Part shown: positions 1-9,183 of the stretch, in pieces
Layout: the number at the start of each line of letters is the position of its first letter
Position numbering within the stretch: the stretch's first letter is position 1
Made by a program: the position numbers and the translations under genes
The notes under the pieces: model-generated
Told to the model about the DNA's origin: nothing
The model's input: the letters and a program-made list of their open reading frames with translations, nothing else
The model's database searches: none
Source of the DNA: Pseudomonadota bacterium
GTDB taxonomy: Bacteria; Pseudomonadota; Alphaproteobacteria; UBA828
NCBI GenBank assembly: GCA_027624955.1
Contig: JAQBTG010000031.1
Span: 1-45,455, forward strand
Reading direction: 5' to 3'
DNA length: 45,455 nucleotides

Positions 1-389
1 CCAGGTGGGCCAAATCCTCCTTTAGATCAGGCCGTAGATTGTTCCAAATTATATGACGACGGACAGTGTTTTCGGTAATTATATACAGTAATTTGATGTG
101 AATTAATGCGCTAAATTGCGCTACCGATCACACCCTACCTATCCGCTGTGATTTACATATATACGCAACTTAGATATGCGCGCTCCGGTTTGAAATAGCG
201 GACATTCCAATGCTGACAAATTCGAGAGAATTCCTAAGAAACTACGTGAAAACCCGGCATACCAAACACCATCACGGCCTTGATCGACGCTGGAGCCAAC
301 AATTGTATGTGGTAACCGTGTGTGGTTATAGAAAATTCGCCTAAATTTTATCCTTTTATTTTCAATAGTTTATGTATAGTAACGGCGAT
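1..389. other. Gene-poor left end
   Basis: This AT-richer stretch precedes the tRNA gene, and no recognisable gene was found in it. A 44-codon frame on the plus strand (ATG at 210, stop ending at 344) has no clear Shine-Dalgarno sequence and matches no family I know, so I do not call it. The lower GC than the rest of the window is consistent with a spacer or decayed sequence next to a tRNA gene, but no integrase or attachment repeat was seen. Confidence 0.5.
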
Positions 390-479
390 TGGCGGAGGGG
401 GCGGGATTCGAACCCGCGGTACGCGTAAACGCACACACGCTTTCCAAGCGTGCGCCTTAAACCACTCGGCCACCCCTCC
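390..479 (-). tRNA. tRNA-Ser (anticodon GGA)
   Basis: On the minus strand the sequence folds as a class II tRNA. The acceptor arm GGAGGGG pairs with CCCCTCC, followed by discriminator G and an encoded CCA (390-392). The D-arm contains GGCCGAGTGGTTTAAGG. The anticodon stem CACGC/GCGTG encloses loop TTGGAAA with anticodon GGA. A long variable arm precedes the T-arm with GGTTCGAATCC. The long variable arm and the anticodon both give serine (UCC/UCU codons). The antisense frames here are by-products of the tRNA. Confidence 0.96.
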
Positions 480-601
480 GGGCTCGCGCAACATAGCAAT
501 TCTTTTGCGCGCCGCAAGATATTGGCATGTATTTACTGCTATCTTGTTGCCATAGGAATTTGCGCGGTGCCAATTCCCGGTCGCGCTACAGGGTTTTGAT
601 A

Positions 602-910
602 ATGATCGTTTGCCGCATTGTTGCCAATATCTTGTTGATCGCAGCACTTGGTCTGTTCGCTTATGAAATCTTCGGCGCCCTATCGGGCGGGGGCTACGAC
701 CTGGTCGCCGGCGGCGAGTTGTGGGCGCGTATCCATGCCAACAGCCTAGTCGGCTTTGGCAGCGTCATCGAGAAAAGCGTCTCGCCTTGGCTATGGGGTG
801 AGATCATCGTGCCTATCCTGCTCGCGCCGGCCTGGGCGATCGCCGCGGCGCCTGGCCTGGTGTTTGCCATTCTCTGCCGTAAACGGCGCAAGAAATCTGG
901 CCTCAGCTAA
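602..910 (+). CDS. Small two-helix membrane protein, unknown function
   Basis: A 102-residue protein, unrecognised. Residues 1-25 form a hydrophobic segment (starting MIVCRIVANILLIAALGLFA), followed by a Gly-rich loop, an amphipathic stretch, a second hydrophobic segment at about 66-92, and a basic tail (CRKRRKKSGLS). This predicts two transmembrane helices with a positive cytoplasmic C-terminus. ATG at 602 is preferred over the upstream in-frame start near 527, because the earlier residues are unlike a leader and an ACAGGG sequence lies just upstream of 602. The gene ends directly against the convergent deaminase gene. No function is proposed. Confidence 0.6.
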   Translation: MIVCRIVANILLIAALGLFAYEIFGALSGGGYDLVAGGELWARIHANSLVGFGSVIEKSVSPWLWGEIIVPILLAPAWAIAAAPGLVFAILCRKRRKKSGLS

Positions 911-2197
911 TCACTCCGGCGGTTCGGTCGAGCGCATAAATTCTGTGCTATCGGGGCGGCCGGGGAGGTTGAGCTTGGCGGTATGGGGCGGGCTTTCGGC
1001 GATCACCTTGCCGCGCCGGATAACATGCAGGCGAGTCGGGCGCAGGCGGATCGCTTCGATCGGATCGGACGCCTGCAGGACCACCATATCGGCGTTGCAC
1101 CCAACATCCAGTCCGTAGCCCTCCAATCCGAGAGTGCGTGCCGAATTTTCGGTCACGGCCTGAAAGCACGCTCGTATTTCGTCACGGCCAGAGAGATGCC
1201 CAACATGCACCGCCATGTGCGCCACATCGAGGACATCGCCGGTGTTCATCGAACCAAACGGATCCATCACCGAATCCTGGCCGAACGAGACGTTGAGGCC
1301 GGCCGCCATCAATTCCTTCACCCGCGTCATGCCGCGGCGCTTGGGATAGGTATCATGCCGGCCCATGAGCAGCATGTTGGCGGTGGGATTGGCGATGACC
1401 TGAATATCAGCTTCCACCATCAACGGGATCAGCTTGCTGACATAATAATTGTCCATGGAATGCATGGAGGATAGATGCGATCCGGTGACGCGGCCCTGAA
1501 GACCATGGCGCACCGTCTCGGCGGCCAGGGTTTCGATATGGCGGGAATTGGGATCATCCGTTTCGTCGCAATGTATATCGACACGGAGACCACGCTCGGC
1601 CGCTAACGCGCAGAGCTGGCGGACCGATTCAGAGCCCTCATCCATGGTGCGCTCGAAATGGGGAATGCCGCCGACCACGTCGACACCCATATCCAGCGCT
1701 TTGGCCATGTTTTTCACCCCGACGGGCGAGCGCAGATAACCGTCCTGCGGAAAGCCGACCAACTGCAGATCGATATAGTCTTTTACCTTGTCACGCACTT
1801 CGACCAGCGCAGCCACGCCAGTGAGGGTCGGATCGGTGGTATCGACATGGCTGCGGATCGCCAACAAGCCGCGCCCGACGGCCCAATCACAATATTCCAG
1901 CGCGCGTTCAACATACCACTCATGTTTGAGGTCGGGCTTGAGTTCGGCCCACAGGCGGATGCCTTCCAGCAGGGTGCCGCTTTGATTGTAGCGCGGATAG
2001 CCATAGAGAAGAGTGGCATCCATATGGAAATGCGAATCGATGAAGGGCGGCGTCACCAGCCGGCCCGTGACGTCTATCTCGCGGGCCGCATTTGCGCCGA
2101 TCGCAGGTTCAAGCGCCGCGATCTTGCCGTGCTTGACGGCGATGTCGATGCCCGTGCGCCCATCGGGGAGTGTCGCGCCGCGGAGAATAAGATCCAT
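911..2197 (-). CDS. CodA-like amidohydrolase (cytosine/creatinine deaminase family)
   Basis: A 428-residue member of the amidohydrolase superfamily, closest by recall to E. coli cytosine deaminase CodA. Shared blocks include the metal motif in SHFHMDAT (H56, H58), NQSGTLLEGI, RSHVDTTDPTLT, DLQLVGFPQDG, GGIPHFE, DIHCDETDD and TYPKRRGMTRVKE. The catalytic loop reads FGQDSVMDP, whereas E. coli has FGHDDVFDP: the metal-binding Asp (D313) is kept and the substrate-contacting D314 is replaced by Ser. The substrate may therefore be creatinine, isocytosine or a modified pyrimidine rather than cytosine. ATG at 2197 is chosen because it follows the fhs stop by one base (TGATATG), which implies translational coupling; the longer start at 2236 would overlap fhs by 38 nt. 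It is the last gene of the methylamine operon. The family call is firm; the substrate is open. Confidence 0.85.
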   Translation of the reverse strand: MDLILRGATLPDGRTGIDIAVKHGKIAALEPAIGANAAREIDVTGRLVTPPFIDSHFHMDATLLYGYPRYNQSGTLLEGIRLWAELKPDLKHEWYVERALEYCDWAVGRGLLAIRSHVDTTDPTLTGVAALVEVRDKVKDYIDLQLVGFPQDGYLRSPVGVKNMAKALDMGVDVVGGIPHFERTMDEGSESVRQLCALAAERGLRVDIHCDETDDPNSRHIETLAAETVRHGLQGRVTGSHLSSMHSMDNYYVSKLIPLMVEADIQVIANPTANMLLMGRHDTYPKRRGMTRVKELMAAGLNVSFGQDSVMDPFGSMNTGDVLDVAHMAVHVGHLSGRDEIRACFQAVTENSARTLGLEGYGLDVGCNADMVVLQASDPIEAIRLRPTRLHVIRRGKVIAESPPHTAKLNLPGRPDSTEFMRSTEPPE

Positions 2198-2198
2198 A

Positions 2199-3899
2199 TC
2201 AGAACAATCCAACAATGTTGCCGCTGTCATCGACATTGATGCTATTGGCCGCCGGCACCCGGGGCAAGCCGGGCATGGTCATGATATCGCCGCAGACGAC
2301 GACGAGGAATTCCGCGCCGGCAGAAACGCGCACTTCGCGGACCGGCACGACATGGCCGGAGGGCGCGCCTTTGAGGTTGGGATCGGTGGAGAAGCTATAT
2401 TGCGTCTTGGCGATGCAGACCGGGAAATGGCCGAAGCCGCCATCTTGCAAATCCTTGAACTGGTTGCGCACCTTCTGATCGGCGATGATGCCGTCGGCGC
2501 CGTAAACCTCTTGGGCGACGGTGCGGACTTTGTCCCAAAGCGGCAATTCGTCAGCGTAAAGCGGCTTAAAATTGGATGGCTTGTTGGCGATGGTCTCGAC
2601 CACGCAGTTCGCCAAATCCTCCGCACCAGCACCGCCCGATGCCCAATGATCGCTCTCCACCGCCGGCACACCGAGTGCCTTGCAGTGTTCCAGCACCAGG
2701 GCGCGCTCGGCCTCACTATCGGCCGAGAAGCGGTTGAGACCGACCACGACGGGTACGCCGAATTTGGCGATATTGCTGAGATGGCGTTCAAGATTGGCCA
2801 TGCCTTTTTCAAGCGCCGGCAAATTCTCCTCGCCGAGCGCGCCTTTGGCGACGCCGCCGTGCATTTTGAGCGCTCTAATCGTTGCCACCAGCACGACGCA
2901 ATCGGGCGCGAGGCCGGCCTTGCGGCATTTGATATCAAAAAATTTCTCGGCCCCAAGATCGGCGCCGAAGCCGGCTTCGGTCACCACATAATCGGAAATT
3001 TTCATCGCCGTCTGAGTCGCCAGGACGGAATTGCAGCCATGCGCGATATTGGCAAACGGCCCGCCATGCACGAGCGCCGGATTGTTCTCCAACGTCTGCA
3101 CCAGATTGGGCGCCAGCGCGTCTTTTAGCAGCGTCGTCATCGCGCCTTCGGCTTGGACTTCGCGGGCGCGCACCGGCGTGCGGTCGCGCTTGTATCCGAT
3201 GACGATATTGCCGAGGCGGGCGCGCAAATCCTCAAGATTGCGCGCCAGGCAGAAGATCGCCATGACTTCGGACGCGACGGTAATATCAAACCCGTCCTCG
3301 CGCGGGAAGCCGTTGGCGACGCCGCCCAGCGATGAGACGATTGAGCGCAACGCCCGGTCGTTCATATCGACGACGCGGCGCCAGGTGACGCGGCGTGGAT
3401 CGATCTCAGCGGAATTGCCCCAGTAAATGTGATTGTCGATCATCGCGGCGAGCAGATTGTTGGCCGCGCCGATAGCGTGAAAATCACCGGTGAAATGGAG
3501 ATTGATTTCCTCCATCGGCACAACCTGAGCATAACCGCCACCAGCGGCTCCGCCCTTGAGGCCGAAACACGGCCCAAGGCTGGGCTCGCGCAAACAGATC
3601 AGTGTGTTTTTGCCGATGCGGTTGAGGCCATCACCGAGGCCGACGGTGGTGGTGGTCTTGCCTTCGCCGGCGGGCGTGGGCGTGATGGCGGTGACCAAGA
3701 TCAACTTGCTGTTGGGGTTCTCTTTTAGCGAGGAAATATAGTCGAGCGAGATTTTGGCCTTATCGTGGCCATAGGGTACGAGATGCTCGGCCGCGATGCC
3801 GAGGCGCTCTTTGCCGATTTCCAGAATTGGCCGCTTGTCGGCAACGCGAGCGATATCGATATCGCTTTTGGGATTCGCATGTTGTGAACTCGACGCCAT
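2199..3899 (-). CDS. fhs: Formate-tetrahydrofolate ligase
   Basis: The 566-residue cytosolic enzyme (EC 6.3.4.3) makes 10-formyl-THF from formate, THF and ATP, or runs in reverse to yield ATP and formate. The length suits the family (about 556-560). Diagnostic segments are the nucleotide-binding [20 protein letters not shown] near residues 62-81, [37 protein letters not shown] and the C-terminal [11 protein letters not shown]. Start 3899 follows GGAAGGA at 9 nt; an ATG at 3917 has a poorer site. It lies 42 nt after mgdD. In this operon it would take one-carbon units released by MgdABCD as methylene-THF (after oxidation to formyl-THF) to formate with ATP gain, or assimilate formate. FolD-type enzymes are not in the window. 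Confidence 0.96.
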   Translation of the reverse strand: MASSSQHANPKSDIDIARVADKRPILEIGKERLGIAAEHLVPYGHDKAKISLDYISSLKENPNSKLILVTAITPTPAGEGKTTTTVGLGDGLNRIGKNTLICLREPSLGPCFGLKGGAAGGGYAQVVPMEEINLHFTGDFHAIGAANNLLAAMIDNHIYWGNSAEIDPRRVTWRRVVDMNDRALRSIVSSLGGVANGFPREDGFDITVASEVMAIFCLARNLEDLRARLGNIVIGYKRDRTPVRAREVQAEGAMTTLLKDALAPNLVQTLENNPALVHGGPFANIAHGCNSVLATQTAMKISDYVVTEAGFGADLGAEKFFDIKCRKAGLAPDCVVLVATIRALKMHGGVAKGALGEENLPALEKGMANLERHLSNIAKFGVPVVVGLNRFSADSEAERALVLEHCKALGVPAVESDHWASGGAGAEDLANCVVETIANKPSNFKPLYADELPLWDKVRTVAQEVYGADGIIADQKVRNQFKDLQDGGFGHFPVCIAKTQYSFSTDPNLKGAPSGHVVPVREVRVSAGAEFLVVVCGDIMTMPGLPRVPAANSINVDDSGNIVGLF

Positions 3900-3941
3900 C
3901 TCTCTCAGTCCTTCCATTCGTCGGCTGCTTATGCGGCCGCT

Positions 3942-4643
3942 CTACTTCAATGATTGCAAGGCCGCGAGGCCGATCGGTTTGCCGCCGAATTCGCCCATGG
4001 CATCGAGCAGTGCGTGCCATAGATATACGGCGGAAGCGACATCGCTCAGAAGATCGAAAACCGGCACCTCGGCGATAGTGCTGCGGATGATGACTGCGTT
4101 CAAGCGTGCCACATTGGTTTGCACGACGCGGTGCACCGGCGCCACCTCGGGGCGGAGATCGACGGCGCATATTTTAGCGAACAGCGCCGGGGTATTACTG
4201 CCACTGAGAGCGAGCCAACAATTGGTGTCAGCGCGCGGGACATGAAAGCAGCCATCGGCAGTTTCCATCGACCAGGCGGCGTCGGTTTTTTCGATGAGCG
4301 GCCCAGAGCCCTGATAATCACCGAGCAGCAGAGCCTCGCCAGGCGACAGGCGGGCAATCCGCGTGCCGTCGGCCTGCGGTGTGACCTGATTGCTTGCTTC
4401 GATCATTTCCGCACCTTGGCCGGTAAGCCACGCGGCCATGTTCCACCCTTTGAAGCCGGTGCGTGGCAAAGCGGAGAGATCGCAGATACCGAGGCTTCGC
4501 GCCTGAACCGCTTCAGCCGCGGCATCACCGCCAATACGCATCGCGGTGGCGGCGCCGTTCAGCTCCTCGAATTCGGCGCCCGCGCTTTCCAGTTCGCGGT
4601 AGAGAAAACTGCGCCGGATGCACTCATTGGCCAACACCGCCAT
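3942..4643 (-). CDS. mgdD: N-methylglutamate dehydrogenase / sarcosine oxidase gamma subunit
   Basis: A 233-residue SoxG-family protein, recognised by its position after the alpha subunit and by the folate-binding-like fold signature (CDLSALPRTGFKGW near 54-67, GEALLLGDYQG, CFHVPRADTNCWLALSG, ending in DLLSDVASAVYLWHALLDAMGEFGG). The gamma subunit holds the complex together rather than carrying a cofactor. It starts 2 nt after the stop of mgdC. In methylamine clusters this subunit is called MgdD; in sarcosine oxidase clusters SoxG. I use mgdD because gmaS and mgsABC lie in the same operon. Confidence 0.87.
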   Translation of the reverse strand: MAVLANECIRRSFLYRELESAGAEFEELNGAATAMRIGGDAAAEAVQARSLGICDLSALPRTGFKGWNMAAWLTGQGAEMIEASNQVTPQADGTRIARLSPGEALLLGDYQGSGPLIEKTDAAWSMETADGCFHVPRADTNCWLALSGSNTPALFAKICAVDLRPEVAPVHRVVQTNVARLNAVIIRSTIAEVPVFDLLSDVASAVYLWHALLDAMGEFGGKPIGLAALQSLK

Positions 4644-4645
4644 GG

Positions 4646-7552
4646 CTACATCTCCTGCCGTGCGCCGTCGGGATCGTAGAACGGCAGCTTGACCACTGTG
4701 GCGCGCACCATCCGGCCCTTATCGATCTTGATATCGAATTTGCTGTCGGGCTCAGACTGATCAGGCGCGACATAGGCCAATCCGATCATCTTGCCGAGAC
4801 TCGGCGAGCGCACGATAGAGGTGACCCGGCCGGTAATCGTGCCGCCACGAATGACGAGATGACACTCTTTCGGTTCCGACGCGGCATCGCTGTCGGCAAT
4901 TTCGAAGCCGACCAGTTTGCGTTTAATGCCGGCCGATTCTTGGATCGAGACTGAGCGCATGCCGACAAAATACGGCTTTTTGCGCGAGATTGCCCAGGTC
5001 ATATCGGCTTCATGCGGGTTGGTCAGCCCGTCGGTATCCTGGCCAATGATGATGTGGCCCTTTTCGAGGCGAAGGAGGCGCTGGGCCTCAACGCCGAACG
5101 GTCGGATGCCAGCGTCCTTGCCTGCCTCGATCAGCGCGTCCCACAGGGCCTCACCCTGGCTCGCCGGCACATGCAGCTCATAGCCCAGTTCGCCAACGAA
5201 CCCGACGCGCAGGAACAGTGCCGGAATGCCGGCGACATGGCCGCGACGCGCGCCCATATAGGGGAACGCCTCGGGCGACAGATCGACATCGTCGCAGAGC
5301 TTTTGCAGAACATCCCGGCTGTTGGGGCCGGCGATGTTCACTCCGGCATAGGACGCCGAGACATGAGTGATATCGACCTTGAGACGCCATTGCGCGTTGT
5401 ACCACAGCATGGTGCGGTAAACGCCATCGACTCCCGAGGTGGTGGCGGTGACGTAGAAATGGTCGTCATGCAATCGGCAGGCGACGCCGTCATCGACGAC
5501 CACGCCGATGTCATCGGTCATCAGCACATAACGTGCGCGCCCAACCGGCTGCTTAAGATAGGCGAAGGTGTACATGCGGTTGAGGAATTCGGCGGCGTCG
5601 GGGCCGCGAACTTCGAGCCCGCCCAGGGTCGAAACATCGATGATGCCTACATTCTCGCGCACGTTCAACGCCTCGGCGGCGATGTTCGCCGCCCGATCAC
5701 GCGACGCGCCGTAATATTCGGGCCGCATCCAAGCGCCGGCCGGCATCATCTTGGCGCCGAGTTCAACATGGCGGAAATGCATGGCGGTGTAGCGCACCGG
5801 CTCAAAGCTGCGGCCTGCCAGATGGCCCATAGTCAACGGGCCAATCGGCGGGCGCGAAGTGGTGGAGCCAGTCTCATCGAGGCCGGCGCCGGTGCGCCGC
5901 GCCGCTAGGCGGATCGCCGGCAAGGTTGCGTGGCGGCCTTGCGATGGCCCCATGCCGTTGGTGGTGAAGCGCTTCAGAAGCTGGATATGCTGATAGCCTT
6001 CGGTGAGCGCGTTTTCGATATCGTGAACCTGCAAATCCTCATCAAGATCGACGAAATCCATGCCCTTGGGATGGCCGATGATCGGCCAGGCGGAAGCTGT
6101 CGCTTCGGCCACCCGTTTGTGCTCGCTTGCCGCTGAGACGGTAAATCCGGCATCGCGGGCCGCCTGTCGACCCGCGGCTTTGCCATCGCCCAGCACATTC
6201 TCCAGGGCGTTCGTGCCGGCCACTGATCCGGCAGCGAAGAGGCGCACCGGCAAATCATGGACGCTGAAGGCGCCGCTGTCATCGGCAAAGCTGACCCGCC
6301 CGCCGGCCTGATGCAACAGCGCCGACGCCGGCGCATAGCAGCCCGACATGGCGATCAAATCGCAGGCGAAAACATCGTGGTGGGTCGCCACTTTCGTGGC
6401 GCCCTCGAGGCGGGCAATTTTGGCCGCACGGACGCCGCTTCCGCTGGCGTTGGGCACGGCTTCGCGCAATGTCGCGCCGGCGATAATCGGCACATGGCGG
6501 TGCATCAACGCTGTGCTGATTTCATCCTCCGGCGGATCGGCCCGCACATCCACCACACAGGCGACCTCGATACCGGCATCGAGCAGGTCGAGGGCGACGC
6601 CATAACCATCACGGCTGGCGGTCGCCACCACGGCACGGTTGCCGGGCTTCACGCCATAGAGGCGGATCAAGCGTTGCGCGGCAGAGCCCAGCATGATGCC
6701 GGGTAGATCATTGTTATGAAAAATCAGCGGCTGCTCATAGCAACCGCTCGCCACGACCAGCGCGCCGGCGCGCAGTTTGTAGAGGCGGTTGTCCTTGATC
6801 AGGGGGAGCCAGTTATCGGCATACCAACCGGTACACATGGTATCGGTCATCACCTCGATACGGCTCTCGGCGGTGACCTGCGCAATAAGATCGGCGCTAG
6901 TGGATTCACCCACCGCGCCGGTGCCATCGAACCGAGCATAGGTGAGGGCGCCGCCGATCTCTGGATTTTCATCAACCAAAAGCACCTTGGCGCCGGCCGC
7001 GGCAGCTTCAAGCGCCGCCGCCATGCCGGCCGGCCCAGCGCCGATCACGGTCACGTCGAAAAACAGATATTGCTTATCGTAATAGCCATGCGGTGTTTTA
7101 AGATCGACCGTGCCGAGCCCGGCGACGCGGCGGATCAGCTTCGCCCACAGCGGCCACGCCCAGCGCGGTTTGTAAAACGCTTTGTAGTAAAACCCGACGG
7201 GCATGAAGCGGCCGAGATGGCGCAGCATGGCGAGCCGGTCATTTTCGAGCGAACCCCAATAGTTCTGCGCCTTGACATCGAGGCCGGCCTCGATCGCCTG
7301 CCGGTCGGCCAGACAGTTGGGCTTCTGCCCGATGCGCACGAAGGTATTCGAATCCTGGCCGCTCATAGACAGCACGCCGCGCGGACGATGATATTTGAAC
7401 GAGCGCGAGAGCGTTGTGACGCCGTTGGCATAGAGCGCGCTGGCGACGGTATCGCCGCGATAACCGCTAACTTGCTGCCCTTCGAAGCGGAAGGTAACCG
7501 GCTCGGAGCGGTCGATGCGACTCCCCATCGGTTTTCCGAGACGTTCCGTCAT
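4646..7552 (-). CDS. mgdC: N-methylglutamate dehydrogenase / sarcosine oxidase alpha subunit
   Basis: A 968-residue SoxA-family protein. An N-terminal ferredoxin-like domain (about 15-100, with GDTVASALYANG) is followed by a Rossmann domain with VIGAGPAGMAAALEAAAAG at 169-187 (NAD+/FAD-binding in relatives). The C-terminal 370 residues form an aminomethyltransferase (T-protein) fold, with YGASRDRAANIAAEALNVR and later GFVGELGYELHVP. This fold binds THF, so the methyl carbon leaves as 5,10-methylene-THF instead of free formaldehyde. The start overlaps the stop of mgdB as ATGA, and mgdD follows after 2 nt. In the pathway it oxidises N-methylglutamate to glutamate; sarcosine is the alternative substrate for close relatives. 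Confidence 0.92.
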   Translation of the reverse strand: MTERLGKPMGSRIDRSEPVTFRFEGQQVSGYRGDTVASALYANGVTTLSRSFKYHRPRGVLSMSGQDSNTFVRIGQKPNCLADRQAIEAGLDVKAQNYWGSLENDRLAMLRHLGRFMPVGFYYKAFYKPRWAWPLWAKLIRRVAGLGTVDLKTPHGYYDKQYLFFDVTVIGAGPAGMAAALEAAAAGAKVLLVDENPEIGGALTYARFDGTGAVGESTSADLIAQVTAESRIEVMTDTMCTGWYADNWLPLIKDNRLYKLRAGALVVASGCYEQPLIFHNNDLPGIMLGSAAQRLIRLYGVKPGNRAVVATASRDGYGVALDLLDAGIEVACVVDVRADPPEDEISTALMHRHVPIIAGATLREAVPNASGSGVRAAKIARLEGATKVATHHDVFACDLIAMSGCYAPASALLHQAGGRVSFADDSGAFSVHDLPVRLFAAGSVAGTNALENVLGDGKAAGRQAARDAGFTVSAASEHKRVAEATASAWPIIGHPKGMDFVDLDEDLQVHDIENALTEGYQHIQLLKRFTTNGMGPSQGRHATLPAIRLAARRTGAGLDETGSTTSRPPIGPLTMGHLAGRSFEPVRYTAMHFRHVELGAKMMPAGAWMRPEYYGASRDRAANIAAEALNVRENVGIIDVSTLGGLEVRGPDAAEFLNRMYTFAYLKQPVGRARYVLMTDDIGVVVDDGVACRLHDDHFYVTATTSGVDGVYRTMLWYNAQWRLKVDITHVSASYAGVNIAGPNSRDVLQKLCDDVDLSPEAFPYMGARRGHVAGIPALFLRVGFVGELGYELHVPASQGEALWDALIEAGKDAGIRPFGVEAQRLLRLEKGHIIIGQDTDGLTNPHEADMTWAISRKKPYFVGMRSVSIQESAGIKRKLVGFEIADSDAASEPKECHLVIRGGTITGRVTSIVRSPSLGKMIGLAYVAPDQSEPDSKFDIKIDKGRMVRATVVKLPFYDPDGARQEM

Positions 7553-7875
7553 GCGCCGCCTCCAGCGCTCGGTGTCTCATCCATTGGTGCTTCAGGGCGC
7601 GAAAACTCGACGCGCTGCTTGAATATTTCGCTGGCTTCATAGGTGCGGATGATCTCGTCCTTGACGGTATCGCGCTCAGCGATGAACCAATAGGCGGTGG
7701 CGATATGGCACCACCATTCGCGCACCACGCCGGCTTTGTTTTCCTGCATGAAGATGAAATCGAGCCATTCCGCGTCGCTGCAGCGGTTGGGGTCGGGCTG
7801 TTGCACAACTTCGCCGCCATGGGCAAATTCCTGGATGTTGCGCCAGCCATTGAGCGGGCAATGCAGTTGTTTCAT
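7549..7875 (-). CDS. mgdB: N-methylglutamate dehydrogenase / sarcosine oxidase delta subunit
   Basis: A 108-residue SoxD-family small subunit with the N-terminal motif HCPLNGWRN and the segment REWWCHIATAYWFIAERDT. In structurally known sarcosine oxidases a zinc ion is held by Cys6, Cys9, His59 and Cys63. Here Cys6 remains but position 9 is Asn, and the later ligands align with Cys56 and Thr60, so the classical zinc site is absent. This may be normal for the methylglutamate branch. The gene lies 18 nt after mgdA and overlaps mgdC by 4 nt. Confidence 0.88.
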   Translation of the reverse strand: MKQLHCPLNGWRNIQEFAHGGEVVQQPDPNRCSDAEWLDFIFMQENKAGVVREWWCHIATAYWFIAERDTVKDEIIRTYEASEIFKQRVEFSRPEAPMDETPSAGGGA

Positions 7876-7893
7876 GTCATGCCCTCACGGCCC

Positions 7894-9135
7894 TCAGTGC
7901 CCCACCGAGGCAGCACCTTTTTCGCCGACCAAGTCAAAATCCTCGAAGCGCGTGAGACGGAACGGCGCGATCATGGCGGGCACACGGCCGGTCGCCACCA
8001 TCTCCGCCATGCGCTTGCCACACACCGGGGTCGCCTTAAAACCCCAGGTGCCCCAACCGGCGTCGATGTAATAATTTTCTACCGCGGTCTCGCCCATGAT
8101 GGGGGCGAAATCAGGCGTCATATCGGTCATCCCCGCCCATTGCCGCATCACCTGAACATCCGAGAGATGAGGCAGCAATTCGAGCACATGGCTCATGAGG
8201 CCCTCAATGAAATCGAGCGATGAAGTGGTTTGATAGCGTGGGTACGGGTCGGTCGAGCCACCCATCACCAGCTCGCCGCGGTCGCTCTGCGAGATGTACA
8301 CATGCAGGCTGCCGGAGACGATGATCGGATCGAGGAAGGGCTTGAGCGGCTGCGACACGCAGGCTTGCAGTGGAATGGTGCGGATCGGCAGCTTGAGACC
8401 AGCCATGCGGGCGATCAAGGTGCTGGCGCCGGCGACGGCCTGAACTGCCTTGCCGCACCCGACGCGACCGCGATCGGTCATCACGCCGGTCACCCGTCCG
8501 TCGGTGATTTCGATATCAGTGACGGTGGTGCCTTGATGAATCTCCACACCCATTTCGGCGGCGCGCCCGGCATAACCCCAGGCCACCGCATCATGGCGCG
8601 CGATGGCGCCGGGCGGATGATAGAGCGCGCCCAGAATTGGATAGCGCACATCCTCCGATAAATTGAGCTGCGGAATCAGGCGAGCGAGATCGTCGCGGCA
8701 GACCAATTCGGAATCGACGCCGAGATGCTTGTTCACCTCGGCCCGCCAGCGCGAGGTACGCATCGCCGCATCGGTATGCGCCAGGGTGAAATGGCCGCGC
8801 TCGGAATAAAGGATGTTGTAATCAAGCTCGCGGCTTAACTGGCGGTAGAGAGAAACCGATTCCTCATAAAACGCCACGCCTTCCGGGGTGAGATAATTGG
8901 AGCGGATGATGGCGGTATTGCGGCCGGTATTGCCGCCGCCGATATAGCCCTTTTCAAACACCGCGACATTACGGATACCGTGATAGCGCGCCAGATTATA
9001 GGCGGTCGCCAAGCCATGCCCGCCGCCGCCGATGATGATGACATCGTAACTCGTTTTAAGCTCCGGCTGGGCGGCGAGGAAGCGCTTCGCCGGATGGCCG
9101 GACGACAGGCCGTATTTGATCAGTCCGAGCGGCAT
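7894..9135 (-). CDS. mgdA: N-methylglutamate dehydrogenase / sarcosine oxidase beta subunit
   Basis: A 413-residue SoxB-family flavoprotein that carries the amine oxidation site. The FAD dinucleotide fold is at 32-50 (DVIIIGGGGHGLATAYNLA). ARHDAVAWG places His181 at the position that covalently binds FMN in sarcosine oxidases. The block MRQWAGMTDMTPDFAPIMG followed by GWGTWGFKATPVCG is typical of SoxB. Start 9135 is the only usable ATG, since an in-frame stop lies just upstream; the Shine-Dalgarno site is weak, so coupling to upstream translation is likely. It is flanked by the 130-residue unknown gene (48 nt before) and mgdB. Confidence 0.92.
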   Translation of the reverse strand: MPLGLIKYGLSSGHPAKRFLAAQPELKTSYDVIIIGGGGHGLATAYNLARYHGIRNVAVFEKGYIGGGNTGRNTAIIRSNYLTPEGVAFYEESVSLYRQLSRELDYNILYSERGHFTLAHTDAAMRTSRWRAEVNKHLGVDSELVCRDDLARLIPQLNLSEDVRYPILGALYHPPGAIARHDAVAWGYAGRAAEMGVEIHQGTTVTDIEITDGRVTGVMTDRGRVGCGKAVQAVAGASTLIARMAGLKLPIRTIPLQACVSQPLKPFLDPIIVSGSLHVYISQSDRGELVMGGSTDPYPRYQTTSSLDFIEGLMSHVLELLPHLSDVQVMRQWAGMTDMTPDFAPIMGETAVENYYIDAGWGTWGFKATPVCGKRMAEMVATGRVPAMIAPFRLTRFEDFDLVGEKGAASVGH

Positions 9136-9183
9136 GGATATGACATCGTTAGCGGTGCAACCTTGCGGGCCTTTTCAGGGCGA

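Noticed and set aside
322-647. Open frames on both strands around the tRNA
   Set aside because: They cover the tRNA-Ser sequence; such frames are well-known artefacts of tRNA genes.
2198-2236. Longer start of the deaminase gene
   Set aside because: It would overlap fhs by 38 nt and adds residues not seen in CodA; the ATG right after the fhs stop fits better.
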